A stretch of 28,943 nucleotides of DNA from JAEUMD01 sp050250815 (GCA_050250815.1 JBFWNY010000045.1:1-28943); one strand, 5' to 3'. Shown: positions 7,726 through 16,074, numbered from the stretch's first letter. Numbers and translations are program-made. The notes: generated by a model from the sequence alone, not told the origin.

Positions 7726-8784
7726 GTGCAGGATTCGCTTGCCGAAGTGAGCTTCGCGGTGCCGGGCGACATCGACGCACCCACGGGCGGTTACGCCTAC
7801 GACCGGCGCCTGCTGAAACTGCTGCCGTCGTATGGAGTCGACGCCCGGCTGGTGAAGCTGCCCCCGTCGTTTCCATTTCCGAGTGCGGCCGATCTCAAGG
7901 CCTCCGAGCGGCTGCTGGCTTCGACGCCATCCGATACACGCCTGATTGTCGATGGTCTCGCTTACGGTGCATTGCCGGCCGATCTCATCGCACGTCTCGA
8001 CCGGCGCATCATCGCTCTCGTGCACCACCCCCTGGCGCTGGAAACCGGCCTCGACGCACAAGCCCGCGACCGTCTGCACGCCAGTGAGAAAGCGGCGCTC
8101 GCGCTCGCCCGCCGCGTCATCGTGTCGAGCGCGGTCACGCGGCGAACGCTTATCGACGACTACGAGGTGCCCGAGGAGCTCATCACGGTGGCCGAACCGG
8201 GCACCGATCCCGCAGCACGCGCTTCCGGCACGGGCGTGCCCATGCAGCTGTTGGCCGTCGGCGCGGTCAGCCCACGCAAGGGCTACGACGTACTCGTCGA
8301 GGCTCTGGCGGAAATCCGCAAGCTCGACTGGCGCCTGACCATCGCGGGCGCGCTCGACCGGGATCCGGCGACGGTGACCGCGCTTGAGGCTCAGATCGCC
8401 ATGCAACGCCTCTCCGACCGCGTGACGCTCGCGGGCACAGTGGTGCCCGCGACGCTCGACCGCTTCTACGAGTCCTGCGATGTCTTCGTCATGCCGTCGC
8501 GCTACGAAGGCTACGGCATGGTGCTGGGCGAGGCGATGGCGCGTGGTCTTGCCATCGTCTGCACGACAGGTGGTGCCGCCGCCGAGACCGTTCCGGACGG
8601 TGCATCCATCAAGGTGAAGCCTGACGATGCAGCGGCACTCGCACATGCGATCGAGCGTGCTATCACCGACCACAAGCTGCGTAAGTCGATGCGCAGGGCC
8701 TCGTGGGAAACAGGGCGCACCCTCCCGACGTGGAACGAGACGGCGCGGCGTGTTGCCGCCTGCCTCGTGGGCATCAACGCATGA
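7726..8784 (+). CDS. glycosyltransferase family 4 protein
   Basis: 352 residues from a GTG start with GGGAG 9 nt upstream. GT-B fold: the N-terminal Rossmann half holds the Gly-rich TGGYAYDRRLL loop, the C-terminal half shows AVGAVSPRKGYDVLVEAL and the retaining GT4 E-x7-E motif in YEGYGMVLGEAMARG, which binds the nucleotide sugar. No signal peptide or TM, so cytosolic or peripheral. GT4 enzymes transfer sugars from UDP- or GDP-sugars with retention. The gene follows the PTPS-like gene by 13 bp, and its stop overlaps the start of the methyltransferase (ATGA), so acceptor and donor should relate to this pathway. A small-molecule acceptor is an inference from neighbours; a lipid or polysaccharide acceptor cannot be excluded. 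Confidence 0.87.
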   Translation: MQDSLAEVSFAVPGDIDAPTGGYAYDRRLLKLLPSYGVDARLVKLPPSFPFPSAADLKASERLLASTPSDTRLIVDGLAYGALPADLIARLDRRIIALVHHPLALETGLDAQARDRLHASEKAALALARRVIVSSAVTRRTLIDDYEVPEELITVAEPGTDPAARASGTGVPMQLLAVGAVSPRKGYDVLVEALAEIRKLDWRLTIAGALDRDPATVTALEAQIAMQRLSDRVTLAGTVVPATLDRFYESCDVFVMPSRYEGYGMVLGEAMARGLAIVCTTGGAAAETVPDGASIKVKPDDAAALAHAIERAITDHKLRKSMRRASWETGRTLPTWNETARRVAACLVGINA

Positions 8785-9623
8785 GCGGCTTCAGCGCGGA
8801 GTGGCTGGCGCTGCGGGAGCCGGCCGACCATCGCGCGCGCAACCGCGAGGTGGCCGCGGCGCTCGCCGCGCGTCTCGCCCAACGCGAGCGTGTGGAGGTG
8901 GTCGACCTCGGCTGCGGCTCGGGCTCCAACCTGCGCGCGATGGCCGAGCTGCTGCCGGCGCGGCAGAGCTGGACGCTGGTCGATCTCGACGAGGGGCTGC
9001 TGGCCGCCGCCCGCGCCGCGCTCTCAGGCTGGTCGGATACCGCACGCGAACTGCCCGGCGGCAATGTGGCGCTGACCAAGTCTGGACGCGAGATCGACGT
9101 CACCTTCCGTCGCGCCGATCTTGCCGCCGATGTCGAGGCAGCCATCGGCGAGGCGCCGTCGCTCGTCACGGCGGCGGCACTGTTCGATCTTGCCGCGCCC
9201 GCCTTCATTGCGCGCACGGCCCGCGCCGTCACGAGCCGCGATGCACTGTTCTACACCGTGCTCACCTACAACGGCATTCAGCACTGGGGTCCGCGTCATC
9301 CGAGTGACAACAGGGTCACGTCCGCCTTCAACCGCCACCAGATGAGCGACAAGGGGTTGGGGGCATCTGCGGGCCCGACCGCGCCCGTCTGCCTCGCCGA
9401 TGCATTCCGCGCCGCCGGCTATGGCGTCATCGAGGGCGACAGCCCGTGGCGGCTCGCCGCTCCGCGCGACGCCACACTCATTGCCGAGCTTGTCTCCGGG
9501 CAGGCGGCCGCGGCGCTGGAAACAGGCACAGTCGATCGCAGAGACGTTGAGCGCTGGTCGGCGGTCACGCGCACGAGTGCCGAGGTCGGCCACACCGACA
9601 CCTTCGCCTTTCCGCAAAGCTGA
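8781..9623 (+). CDS. class I SAM-dependent methyltransferase
   Basis: 280 residues from the ATG at 8781 (MSGFSAEWLAL), which overlaps the glycosyltransferase stop as ATGA and implies translational coupling. An upstream in-frame start at 8703 is inside the previous gene and unlikely. Motif I is VEVVDLGCGSGSN (residues ~39-50) and the acidic residue after strand 2 is in WTLVDLDEG (D68). Later there is LVTAAALFDL, a post-motif strand. I do not recognise a substrate-specific subgroup. It ends the dehydrogenase-PTPS-like-GT4-methyltransferase run and converges on the cytochrome b561 gene with 31 bp between the stops. It probably methylates the product of this pathway; this is inferred from position only. 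Confidence 0.83.
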   Translation: MSGFSAEWLALREPADHRARNREVAAALAARLAQRERVEVVDLGCGSGSNLRAMAELLPARQSWTLVDLDEGLLAAARAALSGWSDTARELPGGNVALTKSGREIDVTFRRADLAADVEAAIGEAPSLVTAAALFDLAAPAFIARTARAVTSRDALFYTVLTYNGIQHWGPRHPSDNRVTSAFNRHQMSDKGLGASAGPTAPVCLADAFRAAGYGVIEGDSPWRLAAPRDATLIAELVSGQAAAALETGTVDRRDVERWSAVTRTSAEVGHTDTFAFPQS

Positions 9624-9654
9624 TCTCTGTCCTGCGCGGCAATAGTTGACCGCC

Positions 9655-10254
9655 TCAACGCTTGCGCATCAGGCCCGGGATCATGCGCGCGAGCACGTTG
9701 TCGCCACGGATGAGAAAGTGATAGAGCGCAGCGCCGACATGGACACCCGCAAAGGCAATCAGCGCGAAGGCACCCACCGCGTGATACCAGAAGACGGTGA
9801 CGGCGGTCTTCTCGTTCGCCGCGACGAGGCCGGGGAGCTTGAAAATCCCGAAGATGTCGAGCGCGGGATAGTACGAAACGCCCAGCCAGCCCAACACGGG
9901 CACAACGAGCAGCAGGACATACAGTCCCAAGTGATTTATGCCGCTCGCGATGCGGTGCCACGCCTCGAGCGTAGGCTCGTGATCGGGCGCGCCGTGCACG
10001 AGGCGGTAGGCGAGACGCGCCACCACGACGAGCAGAATGATCATGCCGAGAAGCTTGTGCGAGGAATAGAGCCCATTGGTCAGCCCGTCCCACACGTTGA
10101 GCGTATTGCCGCGATACGCCATGTAGAGCCCGAGCGGTATCTGCACGAGCAGCAGTGCGACGACAAGCCAATGAAAGCCACGCGCAGTGGGGCTGTAGAC
10201 CTCGACCGGGTTCGTGCCTCTTGACGGCGCTGCATCGGTCTCGTGCCTCGGCAT
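9655..10254 (-). CDS. cytochrome b561-type membrane cytochrome b (CybB-like)
   Basis: 199 residues from the ATG at 10254, with GGAGAG 7 nt upstream; a TTG at 10269 would overlap that site. Four hydrophobic helices are visible (residues ~27-45, ~64-86, ~105-128, ~155-182). The heme b ligand candidates are H28 in the first helix (ARGFHW), H66 (SSHKLLG), H158 (WYHAVGA) and H172 (GVHVGA), matching bacterial cytochrome b561 that moves electrons from quinol. The start lies 1 nt after the stop of the RibD-like reductase gene, so the two form a coupled pair. A membrane electron carrier linked to a pyrimidine reductase is unusual; it may simply share a promoter. Electron partner unknown. Confidence 0.88.
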   Translation of the reverse strand: MPRHETDAAPSRGTNPVEVYSPTARGFHWLVVALLLVQIPLGLYMAYRGNTLNVWDGLTNGLYSSHKLLGMIILLVVVARLAYRLVHGAPDHEPTLEAWHRIASGINHLGLYVLLLVVPVLGWLGVSYYPALDIFGIFKLPGLVAANEKTAVTVFWYHAVGAFALIAFAGVHVGAALYHFLIRGDNVLARMIPGLMRKR

Positions 10255-10255
10255 A

Positions 10256-10987
10256 TCACGGCTCTCCAATCGACGCCTTCAGGTGCAGATCGAATAGCAC
10301 ATCGCCGTCCGGCAGAACATGGACGTCGGTGACGGGGCGCGGTGCTTCCGACAATGACGCAAGCGGCCCGAACGACAGACCGCTTTTGCCCGAGCCCAGC
10401 AGAACGGGTGCGACGAGCATGTGCAGCCGGTCCACCAGCCCCGCAGCGACGAAGGCGGAAACGGTCGTGGCACCGCCTTCGATCAGCAGACGCCGCAAGC
10501 CACGCGCATGCAGCGCTGCGATAATGCGGCCTGGATCGATCGACGCGGCCCCCTCCGCATCGATGGTGAGCACCTCGACGCCGGATGGTAAGCGCGCCGG
10601 GCGCTCCCCGGCGATCTTCGCCTGGCATATGACGATGCGCGCCACCCCGTCGTCCTCGAGCATGCGGGCGGCGGGACTTATCCGGCATGTCGGATCGATG
10701 ACAACGCGGGCGGGGTTGCGGCCATCCACACGGCGCACGTTGAGCTGCGGATCGTCGGCCGCGACCGTGCCTGCGCCCACGACGACCGCATCGACGACAG
10801 CGCGCAGCCGGTGGACATGCGTGAGCGCCGCCTCGTTGTTGATCCAACGGCTCTCGCCGGAGGGCAGCGCGATACGCCCGTCGAGCGACTGACCAAGCTG
10901 GGCGACCACGAACGGGCGCGCCGGATCGGCATCGCGCACCGCATGGAGCGAGCTGGCATAGTCGGGCGGCAACGACTGACTGTCCAA
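10256..10987 (-). CDS. RibD C-terminal-type reductase (dihydrofolate reductase-like), no deaminase domain
   Basis: 243 residues if translation starts at the TTG at 10987, which has GGAG about 10 nt upstream. An ATG at 11065 is only 5 bp from the start of the divergent gene and would add a low-complexity Arg/Pro tail, so I disfavour it. The motifs FVVAQLGQSLDGRIAL, GESRWI, AVVDAVVVGAGTVAADDPQL and LLIEGGATTVSAFVAAGLVDRL are those of the RibD reductase domain, which reduces the ribosyl side chain of the aminopyrimidine phosphate with NADPH. The zinc deaminase domain (HAE and PCxxxG motifs) is missing, so this is not the bifunctional riboflavin enzyme. It resembles the reductase-only type that acts before deamination in fungi and archaea. 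It is coupled to a cytochrome b561 and lies near PTPS-like and RibA-like genes, suggesting a GTP-derived product other than, or alongside, riboflavin. Confidence 0.85.
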   Translation of the reverse strand: MDSQSLPPDYASSLHAVRDADPARPFVVAQLGQSLDGRIALPSGESRWINNEAALTHVHRLRAVVDAVVVGAGTVAADDPQLNVRRVDGRNPARVVIDPTCRISPAARMLEDDGVARIVICQAKIAGERPARLPSGVEVLTIDAEGAASIDPGRIIAALHARGLRRLLIEGGATTVSAFVAAGLVDRLHMLVAPVLLGSGKSGLSFGPLASLSEAPRPVTDVHVLPDGDVLFDLHLKASIGEP

Positions 10988-11070
10988 AGTCTCAGCGCTC
11001 CTACCCGGCAAGCCGCGTGCTATAGGAGCGCGCCGGCCGGCGCCGGAGTTACCGCGGGAGGACATAGCAC

Positions 11071-13452
11071 GTGTGGTTCGGGAGCGAGAAGGCCGCGCCG
11101 GCGGAGCTGCCGCGCTTCGCCGTCGTCCCGGCAGCCGCGCTCGTGGTCCTCGCCTGGGTGATCCTGGCGTGGCCATGGCTCAGCGGGCGCGTCACTATCC
11201 CCTGGGACGCCAAGGCGCACTTCCAGCCGCAGATACAGTTTCTGGCGCAGTCCATTTCAAGGGGCGAGAACCCGGCGTGGACGCCTTACGTGTTTTCCGG
11301 TCATCCGCAGATCGCCGATCCGCAGGCGATGCTCTATGCCCCACCCTTCCTTGCACTCGCCCTGATCGACGGCAACCCGGGATCGCGCGCGATAGATGGG
11401 ACGGTCTACGCCATCGTGCTGTTCGGCGCGCTTGCCGTTCTCACGTGGTTTCGCGACCGGGGTTGGCACTGGGCCGGCGGCGTACTGGCGGCAATCGTCT
11501 TCGCCTTCGGAGCGTCGATGGCTTGGCGCATCCAGCACACCGGACAGGTCGTGAGCACAGCCTACATTCCGATCATCCTGCTCCTGCTTTCGCGGGCGCT
11601 CGAACGTGGATCGGTGCCCTATGGGATCGGCGCCGGCCTCGTCGCAGCCTTCATGGTCCTTGGCCGCGACCAGGTCGCGCTGCTCGCCGTCTACCTGCTG
11701 ATCGCTTACACGATCTGGCACATCCTGTTTGGCCCGATGGCCGACGGCGCGCGAGCGCAGGCAACGCAGCGCGTGCGCCGCAGCCTCGCACCGCTTCTGG
11801 CCGGCGGCATCACCGGCGCGCTCGTCATCGCCCTGCCGATCCTGATGACGGCCCTCGTCGCGGAAGCATCCAACCGGCCGTCGATCGACCTGGAAGGGGC
11901 AGGCCGTGGCTCCCTGCACCCTGCCCTGCTCATCACGCTGTTTGCGCCCGACGTATTTGGCTCCTCGGGCCGCATGGAGGACTATTGGGGTCCGCCCAGC
12001 TTCGCCTGGTCCGACACAGGGCTCTACATCGCGCAGAACATGGGGCAGCTGTACATGGGCGCCGTACCCGCTCTGCTGCTGATTGCCGGTCTGGCGTCAG
12101 GTGCTCTGTTCCGAGCGGAAGTCCGATTCTTCACGGTCGCATTGTTGCTGATGCTCGCCTATGCCCTCGGCTGGTACACACCGCTTTTCGCGGCCGCCCA
12201 CGCACTGCTCCCAGGTGTCGACTTCTATCGTCGCCCGGCCGACGCGACGTTCCTCGTCGGCTACCTGTCCGCGGTGCTGGCCGGCTATGCGGCACACGCC
12301 TATCTCGCCGACCCGCCCTGGCGTCTGCCACGCCTTGAGTGGCTGTTGCCTCTCGGGGTTGCCCTGTCCGCATTTGCCGCGGCCGGAGCACTCGCCTTTC
12401 ACTTCGGGCGGATGCAACAGGCGGCGGCACCCTTTGGCGTTGCGCTCGGCATCGTTGTCCTTGCCGTTCTGGTCCTCTGGCTCACCCGGCGAACGGAACC
12501 GTTACGGCCAATGCTGGCCGCGTTCCTGCCCATAGCCTTCACCGTCGCCGATCTCGCCTGGAGCAACGGAACGGGCAGCTCAACCGCCCTGCCCGCCGCC
12601 CATTACGAAGTGCTCGAGCCGGGCACCGCCAATCCGATGATCCGGAAACTCCAGACCCTGGTCACTGATGGCCGATCCGACACACGCCGCGACCGCGTCG
12701 AGTTGATTGGCCTGGGTTTCCACTGGCCCAACGCGAGCCTCACGCATCGTCTCGAGAACACGCTGGGCTACAACCCCGTGCGGCTCGACATCTATTCACG
12801 TGCGACAGGAGCGGGCGATGTGGCAGGCAGCGCCGGCGACCGCCGCTTCAGCCCGCTCATGCCTTCTTATCGCTCGACGATGGCCGACCTGCTCGGCCTG
12901 CGATACGTCGCCTCCGGTGTACCCGTAGAGCAGATCGACCCACGCCTCGCTCCCGGCGATCTGACGCTCGTTGCGCAGACACCCGACGGCTACATCTACG
13001 AGAACCCACGGGCATTGCCGCGCGTCCTCTATGCGAGCAGCGCGCAGAAAGCCGACTTCACGTCGATGCTGACCGTCGGCTGGCCGCAATTCGATCCGTC
13101 GAGCACCGTGCTCATCGAAGGTGGCAGCGCGGACGCAACCAAGCGGCGCCCGGGCAAAGCGCGCATCCTCGCCTACGCCAATACCGAGGTCGTGGTTGAG
13201 GCGGATGGGCCGGACGGCGGCTGGCTCGTTCTCAACGACGTCTGGCATCCGTGGTGGACGGTGGAGATCGACGGCGTGCCGCAACCGATGTTGCGCGCCA
13301 ACGTGCTGTTTCGCGCCGTGGCTCTGGCTCCCGGACGGCACGAGGTGCGCTTCCGCTTCCGTCCGATTGCCAGTGCCCTCGGCCAATTGCGGGCGCGCGT
13401 TGCGCCGGGCCATGTAGCCGCTGCAGAGCCGCCCGTCCAACATTCACGTTGA
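11071..13452 (+). CDS. YfhO-like polytopic membrane protein (GT-C-type glycosyltransferase candidate)
   Basis: 793 residues from a GTG start with GGGAGGA 8 nt upstream. An N-terminal TM (residues ~17-36) is followed by an extracytoplasmic loop with IPWDAKAHFQPQ (D46 is a candidate catalytic Asp of the GT-C fold) and FSGHPQIADPQAMLYAP, the hallmark of YfhO proteins. About a dozen more TM segments reach to residue ~500. A ~270-residue soluble C-terminal domain ends in GWLVLNDVWHPWWTVEIDG and a beta-rich APGRHEVRFRFRP, typical of the YfhO C-terminus. YfhO family members are thought to add sugars to envelope polymers from lipid-linked donors. The gene is divergent from the RibD-like gene and stands 100 bp before ndvA, in the same direction, so it may be co-expressed with the glucan exporter. 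Substrate unknown. Confidence 0.8.
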   Translation: MWFGSEKAAPAELPRFAVVPAAALVVLAWVILAWPWLSGRVTIPWDAKAHFQPQIQFLAQSISRGENPAWTPYVFSGHPQIADPQAMLYAPPFLALALIDGNPGSRAIDGTVYAIVLFGALAVLTWFRDRGWHWAGGVLAAIVFAFGASMAWRIQHTGQVVSTAYIPIILLLLSRALERGSVPYGIGAGLVAAFMVLGRDQVALLAVYLLIAYTIWHILFGPMADGARAQATQRVRRSLAPLLAGGITGALVIALPILMTALVAEASNRPSIDLEGAGRGSLHPALLITLFAPDVFGSSGRMEDYWGPPSFAWSDTGLYIAQNMGQLYMGAVPALLLIAGLASGALFRAEVRFFTVALLLMLAYALGWYTPLFAAAHALLPGVDFYRRPADATFLVGYLSAVLAGYAAHAYLADPPWRLPRLEWLLPLGVALSAFAAAGALAFHFGRMQQAAAPFGVALGIVVLAVLVLWLTRRTEPLRPMLAAFLPIAFTVADLAWSNGTGSSTALPAAHYEVLEPGTANPMIRKLQTLVTDGRSDTRRDRVELIGLGFHWPNASLTHRLENTLGYNPVRLDIYSRATGAGDVAGSAGDRRFSPLMPSYRSTMADLLGLRYVASGVPVEQIDPRLAPGDLTLVAQTPDGYIYENPRALPRVLYASSAQKADFTSMLTVGWPQFDPSSTVLIEGGSADATKRRPGKARILAYANTEVVVEADGPDGGWLVLNDVWHPWWTVEIDGVPQPMLRANVLFRAVALAPGRHEVRFRFRPIASALGQLRARVAPGHVAAAEPPVQHSR

Positions 13453-13552
13453 AACGCGCGCCGGCTCGCGGCACATCATGCGCCCTGCGAACGGGCCCCT
13501 ACCCCTCACTCTCCCACCCCTAGCCCGACGCCCGGGCGAAAGGTTTCAGCCG

Positions 13553-15355
13553 ATGCCGCCGACGACTTGGAGCCTGCTCGACATCTACCGTCGCGCGATC
13601 GGCCTGCTCGCACCGGAGAAGAACCTCGCCATTGGCCTTTCCGGCGCTTCCGTCGCGCTTGCCGTCGTGCAGCTGGCCGAGCCGGTGCTATTCGGCCGTG
13701 TCGTCGATGCCATCGCGCGGGGTTCGGGCGCCTTCCATCTCATAGGGCTGTGGGCTGCCGTCGGCTTCGTCGGCATCCTCGCCGGTGTCGTCGTGGCGAT
13801 CTACGCCGACCGTCTCGCCCACCGCCGCCGCCTCATGGTCATGTCGGACGCCTTCGAGCGGGCCATCTCGCTGCCGCTGGCGTTTCACGCAGACCGCGGC
13901 ACCGGCAGCGTGGTCAACACCATCCTGCGCGGCACCAACGAGCTGTTCTGGGTGTGGCTGGGCGTGATGCGCGAGCAGCTGACCGCACTCGCCGGTATAA
14001 TCCTGCTCGTGCCGACTGCGCTCAGCCTCGACGTGCGCATGACGCTCATTCTCGCCGTTCTGGCGATCGTCTACACGGTGCTCAACATCTATGTCGTGAC
14101 ACGTACGCGCGTCGATCAGGGCCGCGTGGAGAACTTCCACTCGGATGTCACCGGTCGCGTGGTGGATGTTCTGTCCAACGTTTCGGTCGTGCAGAGCTAC
14201 ACGCGGCTGCAGGCCGAGAGCCAGTCGCTGCGCACGGTCGTCGGAGATCTGCTCGCCGCGCAGTATCCCGTGCTCACGTGGTGGGGCATTCTCACGATCC
14301 TGCAGCGCGCCGCGGCGACCATCGCCATGGTTCTCATCTTCGCGATCGGCGCGCTGCTCGCATCTCGCGGCGAGCTGTCCGTGGGCGAGATCGTGAGCTT
14401 CGTGGCGTTCGCAAACCTGCTCATCGGCAAGCTCGACCAGGTCTCCGCATTCTTCGTTCGCATCCAGCAGGCCGCCCCAGCGCTCGCCAACGTCTTCGCG
14501 CTGATGGACGAGCCGCCCGCCATCATCGACAAGCCCGACGCCAAGGATCTCGTCGATCCGACGTGCCACGTTCGCTACGACGCCGTGAGCTTCAATTTCC
14601 CCGGCACGCCGCAGGGGGTCAGCGACCTGAGCTTCGAGGCACGGCCCGGCGAGACGGTGGCCCTCGTCGGGCCGACGGGGTCGGGCAAGTCGACGACCAT
14701 GTCCCTGCTGCAGCGCCTTCGAACGGCCGACCAGGGCCACATCACCATCGACGGCCTCGACATCCTCGACCTCAAGGAGCAGTCGCTGCGCGCGCACATC
14801 GCCGTAGTCTTCCAGGAAGCGGGATTGTTCAACCGCTCGATCGCGGAGAACATCCGCATCGGCCGACCGTCGGCCAGCGACGCCGAGGTCGAACAGGCGG
14901 CACGCCTCGCCGAGGCGCACGACTTCATCATGCGCAAGCCCGGCGGCTACGCCTTCGTGATCGGCGAGCGCGGCGCGGCGCTCTCGGGCGGCGAGCGGCA
15001 GCGACTGGCCATTGCACGCGCCGTGCTGAAGGATGCGCCGATGCTCATTCTGGACGAGGCGACGAGCGCGCTCGACGCGGAGACTGAAGCCAAGATCAAG
15101 CGCGCGCTCGACACACTCCGCCGCTCGCGCACGACATTCATCATCGCGCATCGGCTGTCGACCGTCGCCGATGCCGACAAGATCCTTGTCCTGGACGACG
15201 GTCGCATCGTGGAGCGCGGCACGTTCAACGAGCTGGCTTCACAAGGCGGGCTGTTCAGCCGGATGGTCAAGCAAGGCGGCTTCACCGCGCCGTCGGCTGC
15301 CGCGCCCGATCCAATATCCGCAATGCAGCGCGACCAGGCGCAGGCGGAATCGTAA
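13553..15355 (+). CDS. ndvA: cyclic/osmoregulated beta-glucan ABC exporter NdvA (ChvA), fused permease-ATPase
   Basis: 600 residues from the ATG at 13553 (MPPTTWSLLDIYRRAIG), which matches the start of NdvA/ChvA proteins; an ATG at 13478 would add 25 Pro/Arg-rich residues and is less likely. Six TM helices in residues ~20-290 form the ABC exporter membrane domain. The ATPase half has Walker A GPTGSGKS (373-380), the Q-loop VVFQEAGLF (Q421), the signature LSGGERQR (477-484), Walker B LILDEATSALD (498-508) and the switch His in IIAHRLST (H533). The homodimer exports beta-1,2-glucan across the inner membrane. It normally works with the cyclic glucan synthase NdvB, which is not in this window. 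Instead an opgH gene lies 7.5 kb upstream, so this exporter may carry OpgH-derived or other glucan; that is inference. Confidence 0.9.
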   Translation: MPPTTWSLLDIYRRAIGLLAPEKNLAIGLSGASVALAVVQLAEPVLFGRVVDAIARGSGAFHLIGLWAAVGFVGILAGVVVAIYADRLAHRRRLMVMSDAFERAISLPLAFHADRGTGSVVNTILRGTNELFWVWLGVMREQLTALAGIILLVPTALSLDVRMTLILAVLAIVYTVLNIYVVTRTRVDQGRVENFHSDVTGRVVDVLSNVSVVQSYTRLQAESQSLRTVVGDLLAAQYPVLTWWGILTILQRAAATIAMVLIFAIGALLASRGELSVGEIVSFVAFANLLIGKLDQVSAFFVRIQQAAPALANVFALMDEPPAIIDKPDAKDLVDPTCHVRYDAVSFNFPGTPQGVSDLSFEARPGETVALVGPTGSGKSTTMSLLQRLRTADQGHITIDGLDILDLKEQSLRAHIAVVFQEAGLFNRSIAENIRIGRPSASDAEVEQAARLAEAHDFIMRKPGGYAFVIGERGAALSGGERQRLAIARAVLKDAPMLILDEATSALDAETEAKIKRALDTLRRSRTTFIIAHRLSTVADADKILVLDDGRIVERGTFNELASQGGLFSRMVKQGGFTAPSAAAPDPISAMQRDQAQAES

Positions 15356-15379
15356 AGACGGGACCAGTACAAACGGCAA

Positions 15380-15404
15380 AGCCGCCGCGGGGGCCGCGGC
15401 GGCT
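15380..15404 (-). terminator. intrinsic terminator between ndvA and the ribA-like gene
   Basis: An 11-bp perfect GC-rich stem (15380-15390 with 15394-15404, loop GGG). On the minus strand it is followed by TTTGCCGTTTG, so it fits termination of the ribA-like gene, whose stop is 35 nt away. On the plus strand the T-tract is missing, so termination of ndvA here would be weaker. Confidence 0.7.
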
Positions 15405-15438
15405 CGATATTCAGACCGTACGTTTGCTCGTGCAGGGC

Positions 15439-16074
15439 TCAGAGCTTGTGGGCCATGCGTACGCGCTTGGTCTCGAGATACCGCTTGTTGTAGATGCTCG
15501 GCTCCGTCTTGACCTCGACGTGCTCGACCACACGGATGCCCTGCGCGCGCAGCGCCTCGGCCTTCGCCGGGTTGTTCGACAGCAGCCGGATCTCGGGCAT
15601 CCCCAGATCAAACAGGATGTGGGCCGACAGCCCGTAATCGCGCGCGTCGATCGGCGCGCCGATCTCGATGTTCGCATCGACCGTATCGTAACCCTGATCC
15701 TGCAACGCGTAGGCGCGGATCTTGTTGACGAGGCCGATGCCCCGACCTTCGTGATACGGCAGGTAGATGAGCACACCGACCGGCGCCGACGTGATCCGCT
15801 CCATCGCCACCTGTAGCTGCGCGTAGCAATCGCACCGCAGGGAATGGAAGATGTCGCCGGTCACGCAGCCCGAATGCACGCGCACGAGCGGCACCTCATC
15901 GTTGGCCGTACCCTCGCGACGGTGGATCAGCACGATGGCTTGCGCCAGCGGATCGACACCCTGGTACGCGCGGGCCTCGAGCTTCAACTCGTTTCCGTGA
16001 AACTCGATCGGCAGGATGGTTTGAGCCGACCAGTCGATCTTCAGCTCGACGGATTCGGCAACGTTCGACTTCAT
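15439..16074 (-). CDS. GTP cyclohydrolase II family protein (RibA-like, variant active-site neighbourhood)
   Basis: 211 residues from the ATG at 16074, with GGAG 8 nt upstream; an upstream open frame to 16365 lacks family similarity. The zinc Cys triad is present in VRVHSGCVTGD (C70) and SLRCDCY (C81, C83), with EGRGIGL, the nucleophile-region Tyr in AYALQDQGYDT (Y122), IDARDYG (D143, R145) and RLLSNNPAK. GTP cyclohydrolase II opens GTP and releases formate and pyrophosphate to give the diaminopyrimidine precursor of riboflavin. Differences from the usual enzyme are Gly for Glu before the first Cys (HSE to HSG), Tyr after the second Cys pair, and His for Gln in QEGRGIG. No RibB domain is fused. 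It may be a paralog serving the nearby PTPS/RibD-like genes rather than bulk riboflavin synthesis. A housekeeping ribA role cannot be excluded. Confidence 0.88.
   Translation of the reverse strand: MKSNVAESVELKIDWSAQTILPIEFHGNELKLEARAYQGVDPLAQAIVLIHRREGTANDEVPLVRVHSGCVTGDIFHSLRCDCYAQLQVAMERITSAPVGVLIYLPYHEGRGIGLVNKIRAYALQDQGYDTVDANIEIGAPIDARDYGLSAHILFDLGMPEIRLLSNNPAKAEALRAQGIRVVEHVEVKTEPSIYNKRYLETKRVRMAHKL

Noticed and set aside
10988..11176. Longer RibD-like start at 11065 or 11176
   Set aside because: The extension is low-complexity Arg/Pro sequence, and the start would lie on top of the ribosome binding site of the divergent YfhO-like gene.
13453..13552. C-rich stretch before ndvA that resembles a dispersed repeat remnant
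   Set aside because: No second copy is visible in the window and the similarity is only to general base composition, so it cannot be supported.
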